A stretch of 64,000 nucleotides of DNA from Microbacterium saperdae (GCF_006716345.1 NZ_VFOX01000001.1:744001-808000), one strand, 5' to 3'. Positions 1 to 9,079 are shown, counted from the first letter of the stretch. Notes: generated from the letters alone by a model not told the origin. A program made the numbers and translations.

Positions 1-290
1 TTCGTGGGCACGGCGAGGCCGGTCATGATGCGGCGCTTGAGGCCCGCGACCCTGACCATGAAGAACTCGTCGAGGTTGCTCGCGAAGATAGCCAGGAAGT
101 TCGCGCGCTCCAGTTCCGGCAGGGACGCGTCCTCGGCGAGCTCCAGCACGCGCTGGTTGAACGCGAGCCAGCTCAGCTCGCGATCGAAGTAGCGGTGGTC
201 GGGCAGCAGGGCGTCGGGCGACTCATTCGCGTCGAAGTCGTCGTCTTCGGCGTCGCCGAGTCCAGCGTCGGCGAGTGCGGGATCGATCAT
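1..290 (-). CDS. ppk: RNA degradosome polyphosphate kinase, N-terminal part (cut by the window edge)
   Basis: Only about 96 residues are visible; the gene continues beyond base 1. After an acidic, variable N-terminus the protein reads [16 protein letters not shown] and then [18 protein letters not shown]. Both are hallmarks of the N domain of class 1 polyphosphate kinase, which makes polyphosphate reversibly from ATP. The catalytic histidines lie outside the window. ATG at 290 gives [10 protein letters not shown]; an in-frame ATG at 299 adds three residues, and neither has a clear Shine-Dalgarno. The gene lies downstream of glnR on the same strand, 52 bp away. Family assignment is secure from the two motifs; the exact start is not. 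Confidence 0.85.
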   Translation of the reverse strand, partial: MIDPALADAGLGDAEDDDFDANESPDALLPDHRYFDRELSWLAFNQRVLELAEDASLPELERANFLAIFASNLDEFFMVRVAGLKRRIMTGLAVPT

Positions 291-342
291 GGGGTACATC
301 TAAGCACCGGGAAGTGACGCGCGCGTGAACGGAGCCGTTCCG

Positions 343-1032
343 TTACCCCGCAGCGACGACCGATTCCTCGTCGTACACGTTGAAGCGGTAGCCCACGTTG
401 CGCACGGTGCCGATGATCTGCTCCTGGTCGCCGAGCTTCGCGCGCAGGCGCCGCACGTGCACGTCGACCGTCCTGGTGCCGCCGAAGTAGTCGTAGCCCC
501 AGACCTCGCTCAGCAGCTGCTCGCGGGTGAAGACGCGGGACGGGTGCGTGGCGAGGAAGTGCAGCAGCTGGAATTCCTTGTAGGTGAGGTCGAGCGGCTT
601 GCCGCGCAGCTTCGCGGAGTACGACTGCTCATCGATCGTGACTCCCGAGGCCTGCACGCGCGTCGGCTCAGCGACCTCGTCGCGTCGTGCGAGGGCGAGG
701 CGCACGCGGGCATCCGTCTCGGCCGGTCCGGCGGTGGACAGCAGGACGTCGTCGATCTCCCAGTCCCCGGAGAGGGCGCTCATGCCGCCTTCCGTGACCA
801 CGAGGAGCAGGGGAGCATCCTGTCCGGCGACGCGCAACAGGCGGCACAGCGACTTCGCTCCGACCAGATCGTGCCGTCCGTCGACGATCACGAGGTCGTA
901 CTCCGGAGCGCTCACCAGTTGCGCCGGTTCGGCGGGGATCTGGCGCACGCGGTGGCTGAGCAGCTCGAGCGCAGGGAGCACCTGCTCTGATGCGGGAGCG
1001 TTCGTCAGAACCAGGACCTGGGCCACACGCAC
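343..1032 (-). CDS. glnR: GlnR-type nitrogen response regulator (OmpR-like winged helix)
   Basis: The 229-residue protein has an N-terminal receiver-like domain (about 1-115) and a C-terminal winged helix (about 130-220) containing [20 protein letters not shown] and [10 protein letters not shown]. Overall sequence, including [10 protein letters not shown] and WEIDDVLL, matches actinobacterial GlnR, the global activator/repressor of nitrogen assimilation genes. The receiver lacks the usual acidic pair near its N-terminus (it reads [10 protein letters not shown]). That fits GlnR being an orphan regulator without conventional phosphorylation. No kinase is adjacent. An alternative is another orphan OmpR-family regulator, but the match to GlnR extends over the full length. 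Confidence 0.88.
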   Translation of the reverse strand: MRVAQVLVLTNAPASEQVLPALELLSHRVRQIPAEPAQLVSAPEYDLVIVDGRHDLVGAKSLCRLLRVAGQDAPLLLVVTEGGMSALSGDWEIDDVLLSTAGPAETDARVRLALARRDEVAEPTRVQASGVTIDEQSYSAKLRGKPLDLTYKEFQLLHFLATHPSRVFTREQLLSEVWGYDYFGGTRTVDVHVRRLRAKLGDQEQIIGTVRNVGYRFNVYDEESVVAAG

Positions 1033-1099
1033 TCCTCACCGGCACCGGGTTGACGCCGTGCCGCCATGATACCGGGAGCGGATGCGCAACAATGGAGTC

Positions 1100-1390
1100 A
1101 TGTCGGAACCAGCTCTCGCACCGCGTAACGCTCTCATCGGCGTGGTCGGGGTGTGGATCGCGGCCTTCCTCGCGGCCGTCGCGATCGGGATCTTCGTCTC
1201 TGAGGAGTGGCGCGTGTCCTGGATGCTGGTCGCGTTCGGAGGAATCGTGCTCCTCTCCTTCGCCGTGCAGCTCTGGTACGGACGCACGCAGGGATTCATC
1301 TTCCGAGTGGCGGGCAGCGTCACCGGGGCGCTCATCCTGATGGGCCTGATCTCGGTGGGTTTCGGGCTCGCGGCGCTCATCCCCGCCTGA
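1100..1390 (+). CDS. Small three-helix membrane protein, unknown function
   Basis: A 96-residue protein with three hydrophobic segments (about residues 10-32, 42-61 and 71-95) and few charged residues, so an integral membrane protein. I do not recognise a family. An in-frame ATG at 1082 exists, but ATG at 1100 is preferred because AACAAT lies exactly six bases upstream (1088-1093). This matches the leaderless promoter pattern seen at many genes here. It diverges from glnR and is followed by another tiny membrane ORF and a nitrobindin-like gene. Confidence 0.65.
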   Translation: MSEPALAPRNALIGVVGVWIAAFLAAVAIGIFVSEEWRVSWMLVAFGGIVLLSFAVQLWYGRTQGFIFRVAGSVTGALILMGLISVGFGLAALIPA

Positions 1391-1439
1391 CATCGCCGCT
1401 CCGCTGACATCAGCGCCGGAGAGCGGTAATGTGGAGATC

Positions 1440-1553
1440 ATGGACCTCATCGCGCTCGAATTCTTCTTCATCGGCCTGTTGGGCCTGGCGAGCCTCGCGA
1501 TCGTCTTCGTCTCAGCCGTGGTTCTGCGCAACCTCTTCCGCGGCCAGCGCTGA
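1440..1553 (+). CDS. 37-residue single-pass membrane microprotein
   Basis: ATG at 1440 opens 37 codons ending TGA at 1551-1553. The peptide starts MDLIALEFFFIGLLGLASLA, continues as one hydrophobic helix, and ends in a basic tail RNLFRGQR, as expected of an N-out, C-in single-span protein. TAATGT lies seven bases upstream, which fits a leaderless start. The next gene begins seven bases after the stop, so the two are probably co-transcribed. Codon use is GC-rich at third positions, like neighbouring genes. Function is unknown. Confidence 0.5.
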   Translation: MDLIALEFFFIGLLGLASLAIVFVSAVVLRNLFRGQR

Positions 1554-1560
1554 TCGCATC

Positions 1561-2163
1561 GTGCTCGAACTCCCGACCGACCTCCCCGCCGACCTCGTCC
1601 CGCTCTCGTGGCTGATCGGCGTGTGGGAGGGCACAGGCGTCATCGACTTCCCGGTCGGCGACGACCGACTGCAGGGTGAGTTCGCGCACCGGGTGAGCTT
1701 CAGCCATGACGGCGGCTCGTTCCTGAACTACTCCAGCACTGCCACGCTCCTCGGCGAAGACGGCGAGCAGTCGCTGCCACTGGTCTCCGAGATCGGCTTC
1801 TGGCGTCTCTCTCGTCCCGCCGGCGATGCCGACGCAGGTCCTGCGCTGCTTCCGCCGCGTGCCGAGGCCGCTGCGCGCACGGTCGACGACGTGGAAGAAC
1901 TGCGTGGTGACAACGGCTCCTTCCCGATCGAGGTCTCGCTCGCGCATTCGGACGGGATGCTGGAGCTGTACCTGGGGGAGATCAAGGGGCCGCGCATCGA
2001 CATCGCCTCGGATGCGATCGTGCGTGGTGCCGGCGGGAAGGACTACGGCGCCGCCACCCGGCTCTACGGTCTCGTCGACGGTCATCTGCTGTGGGCGTGG
2101 GACATCGCCGCCCTGGGAACTCCGCTGCGCTCACACGCGTCCGCACGCCTGGCGAAGGTCTGA
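1561..2163 (+). CDS. Nitrobindin-like / FABP-fold heme-binding domain protein
   Basis: About 200 residues with the family signature GVWEGTG near residue 20. The C-terminus contains a conserved His and a basic end (SHASARLAK), as in DUF1794/nitrobindin proteins of actinobacteria. These form a 10-stranded barrel that binds heme b and reacts with nitric oxide or peroxynitrite species. The reading frame extends upstream, but GTG at 1561 is chosen because it lies just after the stop of the microprotein gene and immediately before the conserved region. ygfZ starts three bases after its stop, so the genes form an operon. Function beyond heme binding is inferred from the family. Confidence 0.78.
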   Translation: MLELPTDLPADLVPLSWLIGVWEGTGVIDFPVGDDRLQGEFAHRVSFSHDGGSFLNYSSTATLLGEDGEQSLPLVSEIGFWRLSRPAGDADAGPALLPPRAEAAARTVDDVEELRGDNGSFPIEVSLAHSDGMLELYLGEIKGPRIDIASDAIVRGAGGKDYGAATRLYGLVDGHLLWAWDIAALGTPLRSHASARLAKV

Positions 2164-2165
2164 AC

Positions 2166-3296
2166 ATGAGCGCCTTCTCCGGCATCCGCGGCGCCGTCTC
2201 CGACGACGCGGGCATCTCGCACTTCGGAGATCCGTTCCGGGAGCAGCGCCGCCTCGCCGCCGGCCGTGCGATCGCGCCCCTCGACGACCGCGCCGTGATC
2301 GAGGTCGCCGGCCCGGAGCGACTGAGCTGGCTCGACTCCATCACCTCGCAGTCGGTCGGACGGCTCGCCCCCGGCGAGAGCACCGAACTTCTCGTGCTGG
2401 ATCCGCAGGGGCGCGTGGAGCACGCCGCCGGCGTGGTCGACGACGGGTCATCGACCTGGTTGATCGCCGACGCCGGTGACGCCGACGCCTTGGCCGCTTG
2501 GCTCACGCGCATGAAGTTCCGCACCCAGGCGACCGTCGAACGGCGCGACGACCTGACGCTGGTCGGATTCGTCGACGGGGCCTCGGCGGCAGCGACGGTC
2601 GTGGCGGCCGCGCTCACATCGCAGGGCGCTCCGCTCATCTGGGCGGATCCGTGGCAGCACGTCACGGCCGGTGGCCACCAGTACGCCGAGATCTCCGAGC
2701 ACCCGGGTGCGGCTCTGGCCTGGCGGGTCGGCATCCTCACGAACGACGCCGCCGCCGCGCTCGCCGCGTCGCTCGACCCGGAGGCGGCAGCAGGACTGCT
2801 CGCCGCCGAAGCGCTGCGGGTCGCCGCCTGGCGTCCGCGGTGGGCCGCCGAGGTCGATGAGCGGTCGTTGCCCCACGAATCCGACTGGCTCCGCAGCGCC
2901 GTGCACTTGAACAAGGGCTGCTACCGGGGCCAGGAGACGGTCGCCAAGGTCCATAACCTGGGCCATCCCCCGCGTCGGCTCGCCGCGCTGCAGCTCGACG
3001 GCAGCGACGCCGTGCTGCCGCCGGCCGGATCGCCCGTGTTCGCGGGCGACGACGAGGTCGGGCACATCACCTCCGCTGCGCGTCACCACGAAGACGGTCC
3101 GATCGCGCTGGCCATCCTGTCTCGCCGCACACCGGTGGGGGACCTGACGGTGCGGGCAGACGGTATCGACATCGCCGCGGCACAACAGGTCATCGTGCCC
3201 GCAGACGCCGGTGCCACCGCCGACATCCCTCGGCTCACGCGCCTCTCGCGCCGCCCGGAGGCACCCGACCCGCGCAGCACGAGCGGCGGCCGCTGA
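2166..3296 (+). CDS. ygfZ: YgfZ/GcvT-like folate-binding protein (Fe-S cluster repair)
   Basis: The 376-residue protein has the GcvT-like fold and the diagnostic motif KGCYRGQETVA with Cys252. This family helps maintain certain iron-sulfur enzymes in a folate-dependent way. The start ATG at 2166 is two bases after the preceding stop, and the downstream in-frame sequence matches the family from its first helix. It is predicted to be cytoplasmic. Pairing with a nitrobindin-like gene suggests a shared theme of metal/heme protein protection, which is inference from position only. Confidence 0.85.
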   Translation: MSAFSGIRGAVSDDAGISHFGDPFREQRRLAAGRAIAPLDDRAVIEVAGPERLSWLDSITSQSVGRLAPGESTELLVLDPQGRVEHAAGVVDDGSSTWLIADAGDADALAAWLTRMKFRTQATVERRDDLTLVGFVDGASAAATVVAAALTSQGAPLIWADPWQHVTAGGHQYAEISEHPGAALAWRVGILTNDAAAALAASLDPEAAAGLLAAEALRVAAWRPRWAAEVDERSLPHESDWLRSAVHLNKGCYRGQETVAKVHNLGHPPRRLAALQLDGSDAVLPPAGSPVFAGDDEVGHITSAARHHEDGPIALAILSRRTPVGDLTVRADGIDIAAAQQVIVPADAGATADIPRLTRLSRRPEAPDPRSTSGGR

Positions 3297-3311
3297 CCCG
3301 TCGCCGCGGAG

Positions 3312-4136
3312 TCAGGGGAGGGGCGCCACCGCTTCCCACGGCAGCGTGAGCTCACCCAGGCGCCAGCGCGTGCGGCCGCCGAGAATCGGCCAGCCCTGTG
3401 CGCGCAACGCCGTGGCTGCGGCGAGGAAGCGTTGTGTCGCCCCGAACGTCGACAGCGAGGCTGCGCGATCCCACTCGCGATCCAGGTCGATGAGGAGAGC
3501 GTGGATGCGCTCGCCGGCGACGTTGCGGTGGATCAGCGCCTTCGGCAGGCGCTCGGCGACGATGCTCGGCTGGGCGAGTTCGGCGAGCCGCAGCGACAGC
3601 GTGAAGCGCACCGGAATGCCGTCCGGGCGTACATCGACCCAGCTGGACACGCGACCGATCTCGTCGCACGTGCCTTCGATGAGGAGGCCGTTCGGCGCCA
3701 GACGTGCGGCGACGGTCCGCCAGGCATCCGCGACGTCTGCCTCGTCGTACTGGCGCAGCACGTTCATGGCGCGGATGACGGCTGCCCGTCGACCGTCCGG
3801 CAGCGGGACCTCGAAGCCGCCGCGGGCGAAGGAGACGGGGAGGTCGGATGCGAACGGCGTGCGGCCGGCGCGGACCTCGTCTAGCTGCGCGCTCGCGGTG
3901 GCGACGCGCGCGGGGTCGATCTCGAGTCCACGCACCTCGGCATCCGACCGGACGGCGCGCAGTCGCGTCGCCAGTTCGAACGCCGTGACGCCGCTCGCGC
4001 CGTAGCCGAGATCGATCACCAGCGGGTCGGCGGCGCGTCGGAACGCCTCGCTCGCGGCGATCCACCGATCGTTGCGCCGCAGCCGGTTGGTCCCGGTCGT
4101 ACCGCGGGTGGGACGACCCAGGGGAGATGACGCCAT
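3312..4136 (-). CDS. Class I SAM-dependent methyltransferase, substrate unknown
   Basis: A 274-residue protein with a Rossmann-like motif I (PLVIDLGYGASGVTAFEL, about residues 38-55) and an acidic end of strand 2 (VRGLEIDPAR). Later, a strand-4 region (VIRAMNVLRQY) is followed by GLLIEGTCDEIGR. The substrate cannot be deduced. ATG at 4136 has GGAAGGA upstream on the minus strand. The gene is convergent with ygfZ and divergent from gpmA, 57 bp away. Confidence 0.72.
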   Translation of the reverse strand: MASSPLGRPTRGTTGTNRLRRNDRWIAASEAFRRAADPLVIDLGYGASGVTAFELATRLRAVRSDAEVRGLEIDPARVATASAQLDEVRAGRTPFASDLPVSFARGGFEVPLPDGRRAAVIRAMNVLRQYDEADVADAWRTVAARLAPNGLLIEGTCDEIGRVSSWVDVRPDGIPVRFTLSLRLAELAQPSIVAERLPKALIHRNVAGERIHALLIDLDREWDRAASLSTFGATQRFLAAATALRAQGWPILGGRTRWRLGELTLPWEAVAPLP

Positions 4137-4193
4137 GCGTCAATCCTTCCAGCACGCGCGCGAGCGCGGGACCGCCCCGGATAAACTGACGGC

Positions 4194-4943
4194 ATGACTG
4201 CGACGCGCACCCTCATCCTGCTCCGCCACGGCCGGAGCGAGTGGAACGAACTGAACCTCTTCACCGGCTGGGTGGATGTCCGCCTCAACGAGCAGGGCAG
4301 GAACGAGGCCCGTCGTGGTGGTGAACTGCTGGCCGAGGCCGGCATCCTGCCCGACGTGCTGCACACCTCGCTGCTCAGCCGGGCCATCCAGACCGCGAAC
4401 ATCGCGCTCGACGCGGCCGACCGGCTGTGGATCCCCGTCACGCGTTCCTGGCGTCTGAACGAGCGCCACTACGGCGCCCTGCAGGGCAAGGACAAGGCGC
4501 AGACGCTCGAGGAGTTCGGTCCGGAGCAGTTCCAGCTGTGGCGTCGCTCGTTCGACGTGCCGCCGCCCCTGCTCGACGACGAGAGCGAGTTCAGCCAGGT
4601 CGGCGACGTCCGCTACGCCGACATCGACGGCGAAGTGCCGCGCACCGAGTCTCTCAAGCTGGTCATCGACCGGCTCCTGCCCTACTGGGACAGCGCGATC
4701 GTCCCCGACCTCGAAGCCGGCAAGACGGTGCTCGTCACGGCCCACGGCAACTCGCTGCGTGGACTCGTGAAGCACCTCGAGGGCATCAGCGACGACGACA
4801 TCGCCGAGCTGAACATCCCCACCGGCATCCCGCTGGTCTACGAGCTGGATGAGAACAACGTGCCCACGGGCCCCGGCCGCTACCTCGACCCGGAGGCCGC
4901 CGCCGCCGGTGCCGCCGCGGTCGCCGCGCAGGGCAAGAAGTAG
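4194..4943 (+). CDS. gpmA: 2,3-bisphosphoglycerate-dependent phosphoglycerate mutase
   Basis: 249 residues, the usual length for dPGM. It carries the phosphohistidine motif [10 protein letters not shown] near the start, ERHYGALQG in the middle and [15 protein letters not shown] with the second catalytic histidine. It interconverts 3- and 2-phosphoglycerate in glycolysis and gluconeogenesis. TAAACT (4182-4187) ends six bases before the ATG, so transcription is probably leaderless. A strong terminator follows. The same gpm, phoU, senX3, regX3 neighbourhood is known from mycobacteria (recalled, not searched). Confidence 0.95.
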   Translation: MTATRTLILLRHGRSEWNELNLFTGWVDVRLNEQGRNEARRGGELLAEAGILPDVLHTSLLSRAIQTANIALDAADRLWIPVTRSWRLNERHYGALQGKDKAQTLEEFGPEQFQLWRRSFDVPPPLLDDESEFSQVGDVRYADIDGEVPRTESLKLVIDRLLPYWDSAIVPDLEAGKTVLVTAHGNSLRGLVKHLEGISDDDIAELNIPTGIPLVYELDENNVPTGPGRYLDPEAAAAGAAAVAAQGKK

Positions 4944-4979
4944 GGGGCGTCGGCGGCGCCGACACCCCCGTTCATCAAC

Positions 4980-5017
4980 GAAGCCCCTCCTGATCCGCGT
5001 GGATCAGGAGGGGCTTC
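4980..5017. terminator. Bidirectional terminator between gpmA and phoU
   Basis: A perfect 17-bp inverted repeat (4980-4996 with 5001-5017, arms GAAGCCCCTCCTGATCC and its complement) around a GCGT loop. It lies between two convergent genes, so it can serve both. There is no strong T-run, which is common in high-GC actinobacteria. Confidence 0.85.
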
Positions 5018-5056
5018 GTCGTGCAGAGAGGGCCTTGGCGGCGGGCTCAGGCGTGC

Positions 5057-5755
5057 TCAGGCGTGCCCGAGCTCCTGCTGCTGCTCGACGGCGAGGGCGA
5101 TGTCCTCCTCGTCGACCTGCCAGTCGCCGGTCGCGAGGTACACGACCTTCTTGGCGACGGCGACCGCGTGGTCGGCGAAACGCTCGTGGTAGCGGCTGGC
5201 GAGGGTCGCGTCGACCGTCGCGGTCGCCTCGCCCTTCCAGTTGTCGCTGAGCACCTTGTCGAAGACGTTCACGTGCAGTTCGTCGACGTCGTCATCGGAG
5301 TTGCGGATGGCGTCGGCAAGACGCAGATCCTGCGTGCGCAGCAGTTCGCTGAGCGTGCGGGCGATCTCGACGTCCAGCTCACCCATGCGCTTGAAGGTGC
5401 CCTTGAGGCCCTTCGGGATGGCGCGCTCGGGGAAGCGGAGACGCGCCAGCTGCGCGATGTGCTCGGACATGTCCCCCATGCGCTCGAGGGAGGCACTCAC
5501 CCGGAGGGCGCTGACGACGATGCGCAGATCACGGGCGACCGGCTGCTGGCGGGCGAGGATCTCGATGGCCTGCTCGTCGAGGGCGACAGCCAGCTCGTCG
5601 ATTTTCGCGTCGTCGGCGATCACCTCTTCGGCCAGTGCGACATCGCTCGTGGCGAAGGCGCGGGTGGCCTTGTCGATCGAGACCGTGACGAGGTCGGCGA
5701 TCTCCACGAGGCGGTTCTGCAGGTCCTCGAGGGACTGGTGGAAGACTTCGCGCAT
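5057..5755 (-). CDS. phoU: Phosphate signalling protein PhoU
   Basis: 232 residues forming two PhoU helical repeats. The metal-binding signatures are present: the first repeat reads RVSASLERMGDMSEHIAQ and the second RYHERFADHAVAVAKKVVY. PhoU represses phosphate-starvation signalling by linking the Pst transporter to the kinase. The open frame extends upstream to 5959, but ATG at 5755 (MREVFHQSL) is chosen because it matches the family start and has AAAGG about ten bases upstream. It is divergent from senX3, which supports a role in that pathway. No pst genes are in the window. Confidence 0.93.
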   Translation of the reverse strand: MREVFHQSLEDLQNRLVEIADLVTVSIDKATRAFATSDVALAEEVIADDAKIDELAVALDEQAIEILARQQPVARDLRIVVSALRVSASLERMGDMSEHIAQLARLRFPERAIPKGLKGTFKRMGELDVEIARTLSELLRTQDLRLADAIRNSDDDVDELHVNVFDKVLSDNWKGEATATVDATLASRYHERFADHAVAVAKKVVYLATGDWQVDEEDIALAVEQQQELGHA

Positions 5756-5973
5756 GTTGGGGCGCAACCTTTCATTGGAATCTCGACTGTGTGTCAGCGC
5801 GAGACGGCGGGTCGTCCGCACGAGAGCAGGTCTGCACTCCCGCACAGGCCCGATGCGATTGTGTGCTCCGAAGGTTAACGAACGGTGCCCAGCACGTGAA
5901 TAGTACTTCTCTCCTTGCCGCAGGGGCGGGGGAACCCGCCGGAGCGCGGGTGAACGCACTCTACGCTGGAGTC
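5756..5973. promoter_or_regulatory. Divergent phoU/senX3 control region
   Basis: The 218-bp gap holds the phoU Shine-Dalgarno and the senX3 -10 element TACGCT (5962-5967), six bases from the senX3 ATG. GGTGAAC at about 5949-5955 and GGTTAAC at about 5872-5878 resemble halves of the GTTCACC repeats bound by actinobacterial phosphate regulators (RegX3/PhoP). I infer possible autoregulation; the repeats are not evenly spaced, so support is weak. Confidence 0.4.
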
Positions 5974-7194
5974 ATGACCCTGCCGCAGATCGCGCTGATC
6001 GCACTCGCCATCGGCGTGCTGATCGGGGTCGGGCTCTCGCTGCTGATCGTCTGGGCCTACCGAGCGCGGGCGAAGGTCGAGCTGGAGACGTCGACGATCG
6101 TGCCCGACGGCATGACCGATGTCCTCGACAGCATGGACGATGCCGCGTGCGTCGTCGACTCCTCCGGACTAGTCCTGGCCGGATCGCACGCCGCGACGCG
6201 CTTCGGCATCGAGGTGGGCGCGACGCTCGAGAACCCGGAGCTGCGCCAGCTCGTGCGCAGCGTGAGGGCGGTGGGCGGAACGAAGACCGAGACTCTGCGC
6301 ATCACGCGCGGAGGGCTCAGCCTCGACCCTCGCCTCGTCTCGGCGCGCGCCAGCGTGATCGGCGCGCGGATGGCGCTCGTCATCATCCGCGACATCACCG
6401 AGCAGGAACGCCTCGATCAGATGCGCCGCGACTTCGTCGCGAACACGAGCCACGAGCTCAAGACGCCGGTCGGTGCGGTGAGCCTGCTCGCCGAGGCCAT
6501 CGAATCCGCTGCGGATGATCCTGCCCAGGTGCGGATCTTCGCTGCCCGCATCTCTGCGGAGGCCGGGCGTCTCGGCCAGCTCACCGGACGAATCATGAGT
6601 CTGTCGCGCCTGCAGGCCGACGACGGGCTCACCGACGTGGACCCCGTGTCGATCGACGAGGTGATCGCGGCATCCATCGAAGCCCACGTCGTCCAGGCCG
6701 ATTCCGCGGGCGTCGACCTCACCCGCGGCGGTGATCGCGGCGCCTGGGTGCGCGGCGACGCACAGATCCTGATCGAAGCGATCGGCAACCTCGTGGCCAA
6801 CGCGATCGTGTACTCCCCGCGCGGGTCCCGCGTCGGCGTCGGGGTGAAGGCGGATGGCGGTGTCGTCGAGATCGCGGTCTCCGATCAGGGCATCGGCATC
6901 TCCGAGTCCGATCGCGAGCGCATCTTCGAACGGTTCTACCGCGCCGACGAGGCGCGCTCCCGCCGTACCGGCGGCACGGGACTCGGCCTCTCGATCGTCA
7001 AGCACGCCACCCAGCGCCACGGCGGCGAGGTGCGGCTCTGGTCGCGGCCCGGCCGCGGATCCACCTTCACGGTCCGCCTCCCGCAGATCGACGCCCCGCC
7101 GATCGAGGACACGGGCAAGAAGCGAAAGAAGAAACGCGCGCGCAAAGCGGAGAAGTCCGCCGGTGCGCGCGTCCGAAAGGGAGAGAAAGCATGA
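5974..7194 (+). CDS. senX3: Sensor histidine kinase SenX3 (phosphate-responsive)
   Basis: 406 residues: one N-terminal membrane helix (about 3-27), a PAS-like region (about 45-130), then HisKA with phospho-acceptor His160 in ANTSHELKTPVGAV. The HATPase domain has NLVANAIVYSPRG, DQGIGISESD and GGTGLGLSIVK. This layout is that of SenX3, which phosphorylates RegX3 under phosphate limitation. The C-terminus carries an unusually basic tail of about 25 residues rich in Lys and Arg. ATG 5974 is fixed by TACGCT-N6-ATG. The stop overlaps the regX3 start (ATGA), so the pair is translationally coupled. Confidence 0.93.
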   Translation: MTLPQIALIALAIGVLIGVGLSLLIVWAYRARAKVELETSTIVPDGMTDVLDSMDDAACVVDSSGLVLAGSHAATRFGIEVGATLENPELRQLVRSVRAVGGTKTETLRITRGGLSLDPRLVSARASVIGARMALVIIRDITEQERLDQMRRDFVANTSHELKTPVGAVSLLAEAIESAADDPAQVRIFAARISAEAGRLGQLTGRIMSLSRLQADDGLTDVDPVSIDEVIAASIEAHVVQADSAGVDLTRGGDRGAWVRGDAQILIEAIGNLVANAIVYSPRGSRVGVGVKADGGVVEIAVSDQGIGISESDRERIFERFYRADEARSRRTGGTGLGLSIVKHATQRHGGEVRLWSRPGRGSTFTVRLPQIDAPPIEDTGKKRKKKRARKAEKSAGARVRKGEKA

Positions 7195-7874
7195 CCCGCA
7201 TCCTTCTCGTCGAAGACGAGCCCGACCTCGCCGACCCGCTGGCGTATCTGCTGCGGCGTGAAGGATACGAGGTCGAGATCGCCGAAGACGGCCCGGGGGC
7301 GCTCACGGCGTTCCGGGAGCGCGGCGCCGACATCGTGCTGCTCGACCTGATGCTGCCGGGGATGCCGGGCACCGAGGTGTGCCGGCAGATCCGATCGACG
7401 TCCGCTGTGCCGATCATCATGCTCACGGCCAAGGACTCCGAAGTCGACATCGTCGTGGGGCTCGAACTCGGAGCGGACGACTACATCACCAAGCCGTACT
7501 CGTCCCGCGAGCTGCTCGCCCGGATGCGGGCCGTGCTGCGACGTGTCGTGCAGGCCGACAGCGAGCTCGACGAGCGGGTGCTGGACGGCGGACGGGTGTC
7601 GCTCGACATCGACCGCCACACGGTCTCGGTCGCCGGAGCGGTGATCAACATGCCGCTGAAGGAGTTCGAGCTCCTCGAGGTGCTGATGCGCAACTCCGGT
7701 CGCGTGCTGACCCGGGGCCAGCTGATCGACCGGGTGTGGGGGAGCGACTACTTCGGCGACACCAAGACGCTCGACGTGCACATCAAGCGCATCCGCTCGC
7801 GCATCGAGGAGAACCCCGGCGAGCCGGTCATGCTCGTCACCGTGCGCGGGTTGGGGTACCGGTTCGAGGGCTGA
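7191..7874 (+). CDS. regX3: Response regulator RegX3
   Basis: 227 residues. The receiver domain has acidic pocket E8/D9/E10, phospho-acceptor Asp52 (VLLDLMLPG) and the conserved KPYSSREL lysine loop. The OmpR/PhoB winged helix has SDYFGDTKTLDVHIKRIRSR and TVRGLGYRFEG. It is the partner of SenX3 and is expected to activate phosphate-uptake genes. It overlaps senX3 by four bases and is followed by a strong terminator. Confidence 0.94.
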   Translation: MTRILLVEDEPDLADPLAYLLRREGYEVEIAEDGPGALTAFRERGADIVLLDLMLPGMPGTEVCRQIRSTSAVPIIMLTAKDSEVDIVVGLELGADDYITKPYSSRELLARMRAVLRRVVQADSELDERVLDGGRVSLDIDRHTVSVAGAVINMPLKEFELLEVLMRNSGRVLTRGQLIDRVWGSDYFGDTKTLDVHIKRIRSRIEENPGEPVMLVTVRGLGYRFEG

Positions 7875-7890
7875 GACCCCGGCAGACTGA

Positions 7891-7932
7891 CGGCTGAGGC
7901 CGGGCACCCCACGGGATGCCCGGCCTCAGCCG
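7891..7932. terminator. Terminator after regX3
   Basis: A perfect 16-bp inverted repeat (7891-7906 with 7917-7932) with a 10-base loop. It lies between the convergent ends of regX3 and the lipoprotein gene and can act in both directions. Confidence 0.85.
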
Positions 7933-7950
7933 TTGTGGTCCTGTGCCGGA

Positions 7951-8421
7951 TCAGTCTCCGGAGGGGACCAGATCGGCGTAGTAGGGCAGCGAACCGTCGA
8001 GCACGGGAACCTGCGTCTTGACTCCGATGGAGTCGCCGGACTGGAAGTGCATCTCGATCGTGGCGCCGGGCTTCGTGTTCAGGTCGACGATGCGCAGCGG
8101 CTCGGCATCTGCGCCGAAGCTCACGCGGTCGCCTGCGGGGACGGTCACGGTGAAGTCGTTCCCCTCGACGGCGATCGTCAGCGTCGCCCTCTCCTGGGTC
8201 GGGTTGACGACGGCACCGATGAAGTTCCCGACCGAGCCGTCCTCGTTCGCGACGATGAACGCGTTGCGCACCGCGAGAGGGCCGTCTTCGTCCGAGATGT
8301 TCACGCCGTCAGATCCGGAGTACTCGATCTTCGTCGACTGCGGCGTGATGAACGTGCAGCCGGTCGCGCCGAGAAGAACGAGGGCGCTGATGGCGGCAGA
8401 CGCAACAAGGCGCGATTTCAC
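7951..8421 (-). CDS. Secreted lipoprotein, unknown function
   Basis: 156 residues starting at GTG 8421, which has a perfect AGGAGG upstream. Residues 1-22 form a lipoprotein signal: basic n-region, hydrophobic core and lipobox LLGATGC. The mature part is acidic and predicted to be mostly beta. I do not recognise a domain with confidence; copper-chaperone-like and DNA-modification-system lipoproteins of actinobacteria look broadly similar. It is divergent from carD. The open frame extends much further upstream, but that extension overlaps carD and is not coding. Confidence 0.72.
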   Translation of the reverse strand: MKSRLVASAAISALVLLGATGCTFITPQSTKIEYSGSDGVNISDEDGPLAVRNAFIVANEDGSVGNFIGAVVNPTQERATLTIAVEGNDFTVTVPAGDRVSFGADAEPLRIVDLNTKPGATIEMHFQSGDSIGVKTQVPVLDGSLPYYADLVPSGD

Positions 8422-8556
8422 GGGTCCTCCTGAGGTCCGACGGGGTATCGGCATCCATTCTACGGGTATGCGCGGGAGGCTTCGAAGACGTGGGGGCGCG
8501 AACCTTAGCGCATCTTCCCTGTGGTATCCTTGAGGTTGCCGAAAGGACACGTTTTT

Positions 8557-9039
8557 ATGCTTTTTGAGGTTGGCGAAACAGTCGTCTATCCGCACCATGG
8601 CGCCGCGACCATCATTGAGGTCAAGGAGCGCATCATCAAGGGTGAGGCGAAGAAGTACCTGAAGCTCAACGTCACCCAGGGTGACCTGATCATCGAGGTT
8701 CCCGCCGAGAATGTCGACCTGGTCGGCGTTCGCGACGTGATCGGCAAGGAGGGCCTCGACCACGTGTTCGAGGTGCTGCGTGCACCATTCACGGAGGAGC
8801 CCACCAACTGGTCGCGCCGTTACAAGGCGAACCTTGAGAAGCTCGCCTCCGGTGATGTCATCAAGGTCAGCGAGGTCGTCCGCGACCTGTGGCGTCGTGA
8901 TCAGGACCGCGGTCTCTCCGCGGGAGAGAAGCGGATGCTGGCCAAGGCGCGCCAGATCCTCATCTCCGAGCTCGCGCTCGCTGAGAAGACCGACGAGGAC
9001 AAGGCGGGCGCTCTGCTCGACGAGGTCCTCGCGTCCTGA
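8557..9039 (+). CDS. carD: CarD-family RNA polymerase-binding regulator
   Basis: 160 residues beginning [17 protein letters not shown], the typical start of the CarD RNAP-interacting domain. This is followed by the helical DNA-binding part with [17 protein letters not shown] and [11 protein letters not shown]. CarD stabilises the open promoter complex at many actinobacterial promoters, including rRNA, and is usually essential. ATG 8557 is chosen because GAAAGGA sits about nine bases upstream. The gene is followed by a terminator and then by ispDF, the same order as in mycobacteria (recalled). Confidence 0.95.
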   Translation: MLFEVGETVVYPHHGAATIIEVKERIIKGEAKKYLKLNVTQGDLIIEVPAENVDLVGVRDVIGKEGLDHVFEVLRAPFTEEPTNWSRRYKANLEKLASGDVIKVSEVVRDLWRRDQDRGLSAGEKRMLAKARQILISELALAEKTDEDKAGALLDEVLAS

Positions 9040-9079
9040 ATCTGTCGTCGGCCCCCTGTCGTGATGAATGACGGGCCGT

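Noticed and set aside
5756..5959. N-terminal extension of PhoU to 5959
   Set aside because: The added sequence is low-complexity and lacks family similarity, whereas ATG 5755 has a Shine-Dalgarno and matches PhoU starts.
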